Source: Oscillospiraceae bacterium (lineage in GTDB: Bacteria > Bacillota > Clostridia > Oscillospirales > Ruminococcaceae). Taken from it: a stretch of 51,026 nt of DNA. The position numbers and the translations under genes were made by a program. The stretch spans positions 1 to 51,026 of the forward strand of contig JAFSAW010000023.1 of NCBI GenBank assembly GCA_017442085.1, in the 5' to 3' direction. Shown here piece by piece: positions 31,345-38,338 of the stretch. Within the stretch, counting starts at the first letter, position 1; each line of letters begins with the position of its first letter. Under the pieces are notes generated by a model, which had not been told where the DNA came from, did no database searches, and saw nothing but the letters and a program-made list of their open reading frames with translations.

Positions 31345-31447
31345 CAGCGCCCTTAGTTCTGCCTACCGGCAAGAATGTTCGGGGATTTACAATAAGCTTT
31401 TATATCAAAGGTATACGGAGGCCCGATAGGCAGATATAAAGGCGCTG
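31345..31447 (-). ncRNA. Structured leader RNA before Gp157
   Basis: In the 5' untranslated stretch, CAGCGCC (31345) pairs with GGCGCTG (31441), then a symmetric 7/7-nt internal loop, then CTGCCTA (31359) pairs with TAGGCAG (31427) and continues with a few GC pairs after one mismatch. The element ends about 15 bases before the Gp157 start codon. The strand is inferred from the operon direction. It is not a riboswitch class I know. Confidence 0.55.
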
Positions 31448-31452
31448 TAGTA

Positions 31453-31575
31453 TTGATTTATTACGAGTTTTCCTGTATAATAATCAAAGGAAAATATCGG
31501 CGGGAAAACCCGTTGTGAGTGCTATTTATTTTTCCTATCGGACTAACAAAGTTGCCGCTTTGTTAGTCTTTTTTT
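31453..31575 (+). ncRNA. Candidate convergent small RNA with promoter and terminator
   Basis: TTGATT (31453) and TATAAT (31476) are 17 bp apart and point rightward. About 55 bases after the expected start at 31488 is a perfect 9-bp stem CTAACAAAG / CTTTGTTAG followed by TCT7, a strong terminator. The RNA would be about 85 nt, contains a CGGGAAAACCCG hairpin, holds no gene, and would run against the leftward early operon. Confidence 0.55.
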
Positions 31576-31760
31576 ATTTCTGAAAACATATCGCATACAG
31601 TGTCAACCAATATGTAAATCACAAATGGGAATATAAACATCAGCCATTCGCCGCCCACTGCAAAGCCGCCGCGTTGATTGTACATACTTGTGTAGATTGA
31701 TGGGAAACTACCCCAGAACAAAGCAATTAACACGATTAACAGCCAATGTCTATTTTTCAT
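31563..31760 (-). CDS. Small phage membrane protein (65 aa)
   Basis: Two hydrophobic segments (WLLIVLIALFWGSF and WLMFIFPFVIYILV) flank a short polar loop, and the C-terminus is charged. The start codon overlaps the upstream stop (ATGA). The 3' end overlaps the rightward terminator of the proposed small RNA. No family was recognised. Confidence 0.55.
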   Translation of the reverse strand: MKNRHWLLIVLIALFWGSFPSIYTSMYNQRGGFAVGGEWLMFIFPFVIYILVDTVCDMFSEIKKD

Positions 31761-32017
31761 TTTTTTGCCATCTCCTCTTCTGCAGCTTTTTTTACCCAGT
31801 CTGCTGTTGTTTCGTATGCTGTTTCCAAGCTTTCTGGTGCAACAGCTTTTGCAATAGCCACACCCAAGGCTTTTGAAAGTCTTTGTACCATTGTTGGTGC
31901 ATGGCCACTAAACTCCATACGTTCTTCAACAACATCGCCTTCAAGCACAATTTTGTAAGAAGTTTCTTCTTTCAACTCCTCTTTCATTTTTTCGATAACT
32001 TCTTTGATATGCATCAT
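31757..32017 (-). CDS. Hypothetical early phage protein (86 aa)
   Basis: The acidic N-terminal helix (HIKEVIEKMKEELKEE) is followed by LEGDVVEERMEFSGHAPTMV and a C-terminal helix rich in Ala and Lys. It overlaps both neighbours by four bases, the mark of coupled translation. No function was recognised. Confidence 0.55.
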   Translation of the reverse strand: MMHIKEVIEKMKEELKEETSYKIVLEGDVVEERMEFSGHAPTMVQRLSKALGVAIAKAVAPESLETAYETTADWVKKAAEEEMAKK

Positions 32018-32214
32018 TGTTTGATTCTCCTTTTACATTGAACCCAGCCGTTATTTATATGCTGTCCGTCTTTACACTTGCGGCAGCAGTGATAACAGAC
32101 TGGTTTTTCGGTTTTTGGGCAGATTACTGTAACTGCCATCTTTTTGCGACATTTGCTGCAGGCCTTTACGGTCCTCGCAATGTTGTTATCAAGGCTCTTA
32201 CTGTATATCGGCAT
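32014..32214 (-). CDS. Small cysteine-rich phage protein (66 aa)
   Basis: ACSKCRKKM, then CPKTEKPVCYHCCRKCKDGQ, give seven or eight cysteines in zinc-binding spacing. The N-terminus (MPIYSKSLDNNIARTV) is helical. It overlaps the next gene by four bases and the HTH-like gene upstream by 17. It is probably a zinc-binding adaptor; the role is unknown. Confidence 0.6.
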   Translation of the reverse strand: MPIYSKSLDNNIARTVKACSKCRKKMAVTVICPKTEKPVCYHCCRKCKDGQHINNGWVQCKRRIKQ

Positions 32215-32500
32215 TTTTCACCAACACCTTCATACTGCGGTCAATCTCTCTGATATCCCACCCGTACAGCTTATACAGCCACCGAACAGGAACGATGTGT
32301 TCTTTAGGCGGTATGTACTCAGGCTCTTCGGACTGAATATATTCCTTGACCTTTTTACAAACCTTTATGGCCGTCTGTGCCGACACATTAAAGGCTGTCC
32401 TGATATCAGTTGTGTTCACCTGATAATTGTTGTGATAAAGCGAAAACAGTGTCCTTGTATCCGCTTTAAGCCTCGGCAGAGGATATGTCAGCTTTTCCAT
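32198..32500 (-). CDS. Early HTH-like phage protein (100 aa)
   Basis: From MEKLTYPLPRLKADTRTLFS the protein contains TTDIRTAFNVSAQTAIKVCK, an HTH-like segment, and later VRWLYKLYGWDIREIDRSMK. It is the second gene of the leftward early operon, where excisionase-like or regulatory DNA-binding proteins often lie. The start is set by AAAGGAG eight bases upstream. It shares one base with the Cro-like stop codon. Confidence 0.55.
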   Translation of the reverse strand: MEKLTYPLPRLKADTRTLFSLYHNNYQVNTTDIRTAFNVSAQTAIKVCKKVKEYIQSEEPEYIPPKEHIVPVRWLYKLYGWDIREIDRSMKVLVKNADIQ

Positions 32501-32697
32501 TACACACACTCCTTTCGCCTTGCAATGATACGTTCATAGGCTTCGTTAAATCTTTCTTTTGCGTTCGGTGGTTTTCTCGAGCAGTTCAGCACCATAGAAA
32601 CGTAAGCTTCACTCATACCCAGTTCTTTTGCAAGTTCACTGTTTGCCACCCTGTTGTTATGCATTTTGCCTATCAATACACCCGTCCATTTATCCAT
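32500..32697 (-). CDS. Cro-like HTH regulator
   Basis: The 65-residue XRE-type HTH has VANSELAKELGMSEAYVSMV as the DNA-reading unit. It is the first gene under the leftward early promoter and lies opposite the repressor gene, so it is the Cro counterpart of the switch. The AAAGGAG upstream is rather far (14 bases) from the ATG, which may keep its translation low. Binding sites are expected in the GTTAA-rich region at 32707-32926. Confidence 0.75.
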   Translation of the reverse strand: MDKWTGVLIGKMHNNRVANSELAKELGMSEAYVSMVLNCSRKPPNAKERFNEAYERIIARRKECV

Positions 32698-32814
32698 TGC
32701 TACAAAGTTAACTCCTTTCGTTAAAATCGAGTTGAAAAAGTTAACAAAGTATGTTATTATAATTTTGCGGATTAAAATATTATAAATCGTTAACTTTCTT
32801 AACTCGTTAAACTC

Positions 32815-32843
32815 ATTATACGGTTAATAAAGTTAATTGTCAA
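32815..32843 (-). promoter_or_regulatory. Leftward early promoter
   Basis: Consensus TTGACA (32838-32843) and TATAAT (32815-32820) are exactly 17 bp apart and read leftward into the Cro-like gene. The spacer itself contains two GTTAA half-sites, so repressor bound there would block RNA polymerase. This is the lytic promoter of the switch. Confidence 0.85.
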
Positions 32844-32848
32844 TTCTT

Positions 32849-32877
32849 TTGGTTAATTTTTTTAACTTTCGTTAAAT
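32849..32877 (+). promoter_or_regulatory. Candidate repressor promoter
   Basis: TTGGTT (32849) and TTAAAT (32872) with a 17-bp spacer point to the repressor start at 32903. The match is weaker than the leftward promoter and the spacer again contains GTTAA/TTAAC half-sites. Confidence 0.45.
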
Positions 32878-32902
32878 TAGCCAAATTTTAAGGTGTGTTT
32901 TT

Positions 32903-33259
32903 ATGTTTTATGTTAACTTTATTAACTTATGTGCAAAGAAAAATGTAACACCTGCAGCAGTTGCTCGTGCGATAGGTGTCTCTGGTGCAGCCATTTCAAA
33001 ATGGAAAAGTGGCGGTACACCTTCAGATGTTACACTCGTAAAATTAGCAGACTACTTCAAGGTTTCTGTTGATGAACTTTTAATGGAAGAACAAAAAAAG
33101 TCCTCCGAAGAGGACCTTGACATTGATATAGCCATTATTCAGAGAGCACATAGCAAACTTACTGCAGAAGATAAAGAAAAAATGATGAACGCTTTATCTT
33201 CTTTCTTTAAAAAAGAATTTGAAGAAGCTAAAAAGGAAATAGAAGAAGAAAGCGAGTAA
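32903..33259 (+). CDS. Prophage repressor, XRE family (CI-like)
   Basis: The 118-residue protein has an N-terminal HTH (VAVRAIGVSG-type core: VARAIGVSGAAISKWKSGGT) and an acidic, coiled C-terminal part (about 75-118) instead of a LexA-like self-cleavage domain. Repressors of this build are inactivated by a partner ImmA-type protease, which is the next gene. AAGGTG lies seven bases before ATG. Two operator half-sites fall inside its first codons. Confidence 0.85.
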   Translation: MFYVNFINLCAKKNVTPAAVARAIGVSGAAISKWKSGGTPSDVTLVKLADYFKVSVDELLMEEQKKSSEEDLDIDIAIIQRAHSKLTAEDKEKMMNALSSFFKKEFEEAKKEIEEESE

Positions 33260-33260
33260 A

Positions 33261-34298
33261 ATGTTATCCACCGAGCGAAGAGAAATAATTAAATCTGAAG
33301 TATTAAAAATCTTTTACAATCCTGATTTTGCAACTCTTCCCGTTCCTGTTGAAAAAATTGCAAACTCTTATCCTGATTGTAAACTCATCACCTATGAGCA
33401 TTTTGCAAAACAGAGTGGCATCACTGTTAATTTTCTTTCAAATATTGCCGAAACCACTGATGCTTTCTTATATAGAAGCCCCAAAGGTTTTCGCATTGTT
33501 ATAAATGAGTCTGACCACTCTTTAATCACCAGTAGAAGGTTTCGTTGGAGTATAGCACATGAAATAGGCCATTATGTCTTAAATCATCCTGAGCCTAGTA
33601 CCGATGAAGAGTCTTTAATCTACAACGAGGAAGCAGAGACATTCGCAAAATATCTACTTATACCTTATCCGGCTCTTCGTTTACATAATATTCGCTCAAG
33701 CGAAGAACTACGAAAACTTTGTGATATATCTTTTGAAGCCTCTCAAATTGGTTATACTTCTTATTTGCAGTGGCTGGATACTGCTCATTATAAAAAATCA
33801 GACTGTATTTATTACGAAAATATCCGCGAGTTGTTTTCAAAGTTTGTTGTATGTAATAAGTGTAAAACTATAACCCCAACAATAAGCAGGGGTAAACACT
33901 GTCATATTTGTGGCTCAAAAAAATTCTCCTATGCTATCAATATACCCGAGGAAATTATGATATACGATGAAATTATGTTAAACAATAAATTCAAAGCTTC
34001 TGTTTGCCCGGTCTGTGAAAATGAAGAAACTCATATTGACGGCAATTTCTGTCAAATATGCGGCACATACATCAAGAACAGATGTTCTGCTCTTTCTGAT
34101 GAGTTCAACGGCTACGGCATAGAAGATTGCCTTGGATATGAAGGCTTACCAGGCAATGCTCGATACTGCCCTCATTGCGGAGCTCCTTCCACATTCTTAT
34201 TGCACAAACTGTTGTCTCCGTGGAACGAGCAACCACGGCCATTGACTGAGGAAGAAATACATAAGCTCTTGGACGAGGACAATGATCTGCCGTTCTAA
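33261..34298 (+). CDS. ImmA/IrrE metallopeptidase with zinc ribbons and SSB-like tip
   Basis: The 345-residue protein has a zinc-protease signature HEIGH (residues 100-104) with a downstream acidic EEAETFAKYLL (about 123-133), as in ImmA/IrrE enzymes that cleave or inactivate phage repressors upon DNA damage. Residues 200-320 contain several CxxC knuckles (CNKCKT ... CHICGS, CPVCEN ... CQICGT, CPHCGA). It ends LLDEDNDLPF, which matches the acidic tip of SSB proteins, including the phage SSB (DEDGDLPF). It is one base from the repressor gene, so the pair forms a repressor-antirepressor unit. The tip suggests docking to SSB-binding repair proteins. Confidence 0.88.
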   Translation: MLSTERREIIKSEVLKIFYNPDFATLPVPVEKIANSYPDCKLITYEHFAKQSGITVNFLSNIAETTDAFLYRSPKGFRIVINESDHSLITSRRFRWSIAHEIGHYVLNHPEPSTDEESLIYNEEAETFAKYLLIPYPALRLHNIRSSEELRKLCDISFEASQIGYTSYLQWLDTAHYKKSDCIYYENIRELFSKFVVCNKCKTITPTISRGKHCHICGSKKFSYAINIPEEIMIYDEIMLNNKFKASVCPVCENEETHIDGNFCQICGTYIKNRCSALSDEFNGYGIEDCLGYEGLPGNARYCPHCGAPSTFLLHKLLSPWNEQPRPLTEEEIHKLLDEDNDLPF

Positions 34299-34725
34299 CA
34301 TCCTCAAATGAGCGTTTTGTCCATAAAAAAAACGTGAAACTTTTTCAAATAAGTAGTCTACTTTTTGCAAAAAAGTAGTCAACTTTTTGCAAGTGGTACC
34401 AAATACAAAAACTTGACTACTTATTTCAAAAAAATCCAGTGTTTTAGCGGTTTTTTCGACTTTGCAACCTCAAAGTAAGCGAGGGTATATATAGAAAGTT
34501 ATTTTTCTATAGATTCGGAAGGCGTAGCCTTCATTGCAACAAATGGATAATTAACGACATGTTATAGAAATGCTAAAGAGATGCTATACAAATGATAGGT
34601 TGATGCTTTAAAGAAGCTATAAAGAAGCTTTAAATACTCTAAAGGAATTTTAGAGTTATTCGTTTTAATTCGATTTTAATTCGTTTTAAATAGATTTAAA
34701 GCGAATTAACAAACGGAGGTATAAT
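34299..34725. other. Gene-free region with inverted and direct repeats
   Basis: No gene is visible in these 427 bases. AAATAAGTAGTC (34347-34358) is a perfect 12-bp inverted partner of GACTACTTATTT (34415-34426). Between them AAGTAGTC and CTTTTTGCAA recur with a 22-bp period (34351 and 34373). Further on are ACTCTAAA / TTTAGAGT as a hairpin (about 34635-34656) and short TTTTAATTCG repeats (34660-34690). They may be protein-binding sites for integration or for control of the next gene. Confidence 0.6.
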
Positions 34726-35397
34726 ATGCTTATTCTTAAAATCATTGCAGGTGTTGTATTCCTTTTTGCTGTAGGCTGTGCTTATTCTTACATAGAAGAA
34801 ACAATCCTCACAAAATCAATGCCGAAAAAAGAGATTTTCATTTCAGCTTTTAAAAATGTGTTCGAAGACAATTTTATTCTGCGATATATTTGTTGGGGGA
34901 TTTGCATCGTATCCGTGTTTGTTGTCCCTGTTAATTATTACTATGATTATGTTACATACATTCCAGACGGAACATATTGTTACTATGCTTTGGTTAAACA
35001 CGAAGACAAAACATACACTCTGCCTGCCGAAGTAGTTCTTTATAGCCACGATGAACATTTTTCTTCCGCAGGGTTATATGATAATACTCCATACAAAAAT
35101 ATCGGAAATCGCAGAGCCTTCCACATAGACAGATTTTATTGGCCAAACGGAGGATATTGTTTCTTTGGAGAAGATTGTGATGAAAGTAATATCGTAACCT
35201 TTTCCGAGTATAACGACATGTACGATTATCACGATGCAGAGTACAGCATAAAGCTGCTTGATGAACGAGCCAATCACCCGGAAATATTTGAATATACCAA
35301 GGAAAAGCCTTTCCCTAAAGATGCAGTATTCTGTTCAATAGGTTTAATATGCACAATATTTAACCTTATAATTTTTACGATATTACGAAAAAGGTAA
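34726..35397 (+). CDS. Lysogenic-block membrane protein, unknown (223 aa)
   Basis: The N-terminal hydrophobic helix (LILKIIAGVVFLFAVGCAYS) is followed by a second helix near residue 55 (CWGICIVSVFVVPVNYY), a Tyr-rich extracytoplasmic-type domain of about 120 residues, and a C-terminal helix (VFCSIGLICTIFNLIIFTIL) with basic end. It has its own RBS (CGGAGG) and a long repeat-rich upstream region, and lies between immunity and integrase genes. That location is typical of genes expressed from the prophage, such as superinfection exclusion or conversion factors. No family was recognised. Confidence 0.65.
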   Translation: MLILKIIAGVVFLFAVGCAYSYIEETILTKSMPKKEIFISAFKNVFEDNFILRYICWGICIVSVFVVPVNYYYDYVTYIPDGTYCYYALVKHEDKTYTLPAEVVLYSHDEHFSSAGLYDNTPYKNIGNRRAFHIDRFYWPNGGYCFFGEDCDESNIVTFSEYNDMYDYHDAEYSIKLLDERANHPEIFEYTKEKPFPKDAVFCSIGLICTIFNLIIFTILRKR

Positions 35398-35496
35398 TTT
35401 TCAATTTAACACACCTTTTTTTTGCAAAACTAATTTCAAAAAATAGAATAAAAAATTCCAAAACTGCAGTTTTTTCTACATTTTTCAACAAATAAA

Positions 35497-35527
35497 AAAA
35501 GCCCCAGAGCTACCAACTCTGAGGCTT
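35497..35527 (-). terminator. Terminator reading leftward, between membrane protein and integrase
   Basis: The AAGCCTCAGAG / CTCTGGGGCTT stem is followed by a T7 tract in the leftward direction. It may stop tRNA-Pro or antisense transcripts before they enter the immunity block. Confidence 0.7.
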
Positions 35528-35634
35528 AATAAGAAGCATATACAAACCTTTGTATAATACTCCCCGAACAAGAATATTATACTCCGTTTGTATAGGCTTG
35601 TCAAACATACCTATTTTTCAAACGGAGGTTTTTT

Positions 35635-36765
35635 ATGCCAATTTACAAACTGAACAAGAAGAACGAAAACGGCCAGAACCAGTATAAGGTTCGTGTCAAC
35701 TACACCGACAAGGACGGCAACCGCAAGGCTGTCTGTCGTAACATATTCGGCAAAAGCGAAGCCAAGGAACTGGAACGTCAGCTCCTTGCAGAAATCAATA
35801 CTGTGCCTGATACTGCAGATATCAAGATATCTGAATTGTACAAAGAGTATATGGCGGCAACAAAGCCTGAAATCCGCAAAACAACATACGATAAAAAGGC
35901 CAGCCTGTACGAACATCATATAGAGCCGTTCCTTGCTGATAAAACGTTGAAAGAACTCACACCAAAGCTTTTGACAGATTGGAAACTGTACATGGAAGAT
36001 AAAGGTATGCGCCTCGTATCCAAGCGCAATGCTTTTGCGCAGCTCAAATCTATGCTCAGCTATGCAGTTACAATGGAGTACATCTCTATCAACCCTGTTG
36101 CCAAAATCTCCAACTTTAAAGACTCCAACGAGGAAGAGAACAACATCTCCTTTTACACTCCAGAAGAGTTTTCCAAGTACAAAGCAGCAGCCCTTGAAAT
36201 TGCCAAAGAAACGGGCAATTATGATTATTACACATTCTTATGCACCTTGTATTATACAGGCTGCAGAAAGGGAGAATGCCACGCTCTGAGATGGTCGAGA
36301 ATAGACGGCAATATTATCTATATCAAAAAATCTATATCTCAAAAAACAAAAGGCGAGGACACAGAAACCTTGCCAAAAAATAAAAGCAGCATCAGAGCAA
36401 TCACTGCTCCAACGCCGCTTATAGAAATTCTGGCCGAACAAAAGGAACGGCAGAAAAAATATGCAAAAATTATCGGTGCTGAATGGTCCGAAGACTTTTT
36501 CATCTGTGGTATGCTCCAGCCTTTACGCGACACAACCATAGACAACGAAAACCGCAAGATAGCAAAGGCTGCAGGCTTGCACCATATCCGCATACACGAC
36601 TTTCGCCACAGCCACGCTTCCCTGCTTATAAATGCCGGTATTAACATTCTGGAAGTATCGAAACGCCTCGGCCACTCCACCACAGACCAAACATTAAAGA
36701 CCTATGCACACCTCTTCCCTTCGGAAGAATCCAAGGCACTTTCTGTATTAAACAATGTAAAATAG
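35635..36765 (+). CDS. int: Tyrosine-type phage integrase
   Basis: The 376-residue recombinase has an N-terminal arm-binding domain (NKKNENGQNQYKVRVNYTDK), a core-binding SAM-like domain (about 60-165) and a catalytic domain with Arg in GCRKGECHALRW (about 209), HDFRH (about 320-324), LGHS and the nucleophile Tyr in KTYAHLF (about 356). It catalyses insertion at and excision from the tRNA-Pro 3' end 70 bases away. The ATG follows ACGGAGG. A TATAAT at 35553 may be part of its promoter, flanked by repeats of the type bound by integrases. Confidence 0.95.
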   Translation: MPIYKLNKKNENGQNQYKVRVNYTDKDGNRKAVCRNIFGKSEAKELERQLLAEINTVPDTADIKISELYKEYMAATKPEIRKTTYDKKASLYEHHIEPFLADKTLKELTPKLLTDWKLYMEDKGMRLVSKRNAFAQLKSMLSYAVTMEYISINPVAKISNFKDSNEEENNISFYTPEEFSKYKAAALEIAKETGNYDYYTFLCTLYYTGCRKGECHALRWSRIDGNIIYIKKSISQKTKGEDTETLPKNKSSIRAITAPTPLIEILAEQKERQKKYAKIIGAEWSEDFFICGMLQPLRDTTIDNENRKIAKAAGLHHIRIHDFRHSHASLLINAGINILEVSKRLGHSTTDQTLKTYAHLFPSEESKALSVLNNVK

Positions 36766-36797
36766 AGATAAATTCGGACTAAATTCGGACTAAAAAC

Positions 36798-36829
36798 AAA
36801 AAAAGTGGCTATTTTAGCCACTTTTTCTT
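36798..36829. terminator. Bidirectional terminator between integrase and tRNA-Pro
   Basis: AAAAAGTGGCT / AGCCACTTTTT is a symmetric stem with A and T flanks, so it can end integrase transcription rightward and tRNA-Pro transcription leftward. It is the phage-supplied replacement for the host terminator now at 338-374. A doubled AAATTCGGACT lies just upstream. Confidence 0.85.
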
Positions 36830-36833
36830 GTTT

Positions 36834-36849
36834 TGGTCGGGATGACAGG
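36834..36849. other. Prophage attachment site, right copy
   Basis: The 16 bases are identical to 376-391 and lie inside the 3' part of the complete tRNA-Pro gene. Because phage DNA supplies this end, integration keeps the tRNA functional. Confidence 0.88.
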
Positions 36850-36910
36850 ATTCGAACCTGCGGCATCCTGGTCCCAAACCAGGCGCTCTACCAAACTGAG
36901 CCACATCCCG
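36834..36910 (-). tRNA. tRNA-Pro (TGG anticodon)
   Basis: The acceptor pairs CGGGATG with CATCCCG, the anticodon loop is TTTGGGA (TGG), the T-loop is TTCGAAT, the discriminator is A and CCA is encoded. It reads CCA and other Pro codons. It is the integration target of the prophage. Confidence 0.95.
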
Positions 36911-36939
36911 TTGTTGTTTGTCTCTCAACAACGTGAATT

Positions 36940-36968
36940 ATTATATCGCATAAATATGGTTTTGTCAA
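36940..36968 (-). promoter_or_regulatory. Promoter of tRNA-Pro
   Basis: TTGACA (36963-36968) and TATAAT (36940-36945) are separated by exactly 17 bp and point to the tRNA 30 bases downstream. The match to consensus is perfect. Confidence 0.92.
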
Positions 36969-37071
36969 CACTTTTTTTACAATTTTTTTGACATTTTTTA
37001 AATATTTTTTTATAAACTTTTTTGCTATATTTTTATTATTAAATTTGCTATATTGGTACTATAAAATATAC

Positions 37072-37106
37072 AAAAAGCCTGTCAGATATCTGACAGGCTT
37101 TTTGTT
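37072..37106. terminator. Terminator of the ftsE-S41 operon
   Basis: The near-perfect palindrome AAAAAGCCTGTCAGA / TCTGACAGGCTTTTT has T-rich flanks on both sides. It ends the leftward operon whose last gene stops at 37116. Confidence 0.9.
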
Positions 37107-37115
37107 TTTTTGCTG

Positions 37116-38318
37116 TTAACCGTTCTGTGAAACCATATTGTTTGCAACCTCAATAGCACGCTGAATCTGTGGGTCAGATGCTATTGTAAGGTCGTAGAAA
37201 TTGAGTTCCTGGTCTGCAGAAAGTGCTTTTTCGTAGTCCGGCAGAATGCCTGTGCCGTGATATTCGGCAGATGATACAGGCACAAGTCTTGCTGTTGTGA
37301 TTTCCACACCGGAGCCGTCAGACAGACGGTAAAGGTTCTGGATTGTGCATTTGCCCATTGTTTTTGTGCCTACAAGTTTTGCACCGTTCATATCCTTGAG
37401 AATTACTGCAAACATTTCGGCTGCATAGCCTGTCTGGCCGTTTACTATAACTGTAACAGGCTGCTGAACCATTTCCTTATCAGATGTATAAAGAACCTTC
37501 TGGGAGTCGTCTGCATACTGTGCATACATTGTTGTGCCTTCTTTTGCAAAGATATCAGCAACTTCTGCAGCATAGTTGTATTCCTTACTGGAGTTGAAGC
37601 GGATGTCTATTGCAAAACTTGTTGCCCCCTGTGACAGAAGATTTTTGATTGCATATTCAACTTCGGAAGCAGAGTCTTCCACAAAGCTTGCAATCTTTAT
37701 ATAACCTACATTGTTTTCAAGGGAATATTTTATGCTTGGTGCATCGTAGATTGCAAAAACAAGTTCTGTTACATTTTCTTCGCTGTTGCGCAGATAGTCA
37801 AGCTTGATTGCTGTGCCCTCTGTGCCTGTAAGCAGTTCTCTGACCTGTTTTGTGTTCATTGTCATAACAGAAACATCATTAATCTGTGTGATAAGGTCAT
37901 CCTTTGCCATTTCGGCAATATCTGCAGGAGAATCTGTGTCAACATTTACTATTTTATAATAGCCGCTTACGTCTTTCTGCACTTCAATACCGATGCCGAT
38001 AAGTTTACCTTTTGAAATATTCTGCAGCGCTGTAACTTCGCTTGCTGTGTAGTATTTTGCTTCGCTGTCACCAAGTGATGCAATATAACCGCTGGACATA
38101 CCGTCCACCAGGGCTGTATCGTCGATATCTGTATAATAATGCTGTCTTACTGTCTGGTCAACTTCGCTGATTTTGGAATACATTGTTTCCTTTTCATTAA
38201 CGTTGGAAACCTTGTCTTCAAAAATTCTTGCAGACAAAATCATTGTCAGACAGAATGTAACAGTGATTGCAATAAACATAATGCTTAAAGCTGCACTTAT
38301 TGTTATCTTTTTTCTCAT
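37116..38318 (-). CDS. S41 (CtpA-like) family protein, catalytic Ser replaced
   Basis: The 400-residue protein has one N-terminal membrane anchor, a PDZ domain (about 90-190, with GKLIGIGIEVQKD and SPADIAEMAKDDLI) and an S41 fold with VGTKTMGKCTIQ, whose Lys323 aligns with the general base. In family members a Ser lies 25 residues before that Lys (T-A-S-A-A-E). Here the position is Tyr298 (GQTGYAAEMF). The protein is thus probably a pseudoprotease that still binds peptides through PDZ. It is the last gene of the ftsE-ftsX-M23 operon and may scaffold the cell-wall hydrolase. Confidence 0.85.
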   Translation of the reverse strand: MRKKITISAALSIMFIAITVTFCLTMILSARIFEDKVSNVNEKETMYSKISEVDQTVRQHYYTDIDDTALVDGMSSGYIASLGDSEAKYYTASEVTALQNISKGKLIGIGIEVQKDVSGYYKIVNVDTDSPADIAEMAKDDLITQINDVSVMTMNTKQVRELLTGTEGTAIKLDYLRNSEENVTELVFAIYDAPSIKYSLENNVGYIKIASFVEDSASEVEYAIKNLLSQGATSFAIDIRFNSSKEYNYAAEVADIFAKEGTTMYAQYADDSQKVLYTSDKEMVQQPVTVIVNGQTGYAAEMFAVILKDMNGAKLVGTKTMGKCTIQNLYRLSDGSGVEITTARLVPVSSAEYHGTGILPDYEKALSADQELNFYDLTIASDPQIQRAIEVANNMVSQNG

Positions 38319-38338
38319 ATTAACATCCTTAAAAATTA

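Larger units (their letters stand above)
32707..32926. promoter_or_regulatory. Operator cluster of GTTAA half-sites
   Basis: The interval between the two divergent regulators holds about a dozen GTTAA/TTAAC half-sites, for example at 32707, 32740, 32789, 32799, 32806, 32823, 32832, 32852, 32862, 32871, 32912 and 32922. Several form imperfect palindromes or direct pairs 9-10 bp apart. One pair lies in the spacer of the leftward promoter and another inside the first codons of the repressor gene, suggesting autoregulation. Confidence 0.7.
376..36849. mobile_element. Temperate short-tailed prophage integrated in tRNA-Pro(TGG)
   Basis: The element is delimited by the 16-bp direct repeat. It contains a tyrosine integrase next to the intact tRNA, a repressor/Cro switch, replication and recombination genes, a late regulator, tRNAs, terminase, portal, scaffold, coat, short-tail proteins, lysis genes and internal-virion-type proteins. 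All functional modules are present and no frameshift is evident in the large genes, so it may be inducible. Tape-measure, tail-tube and baseplate genes are absent. The single-jelly order portal-scaffold-coat-connector-nozzle-ejection proteins fits a podovirus-type virion. Confidence 0.9.
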
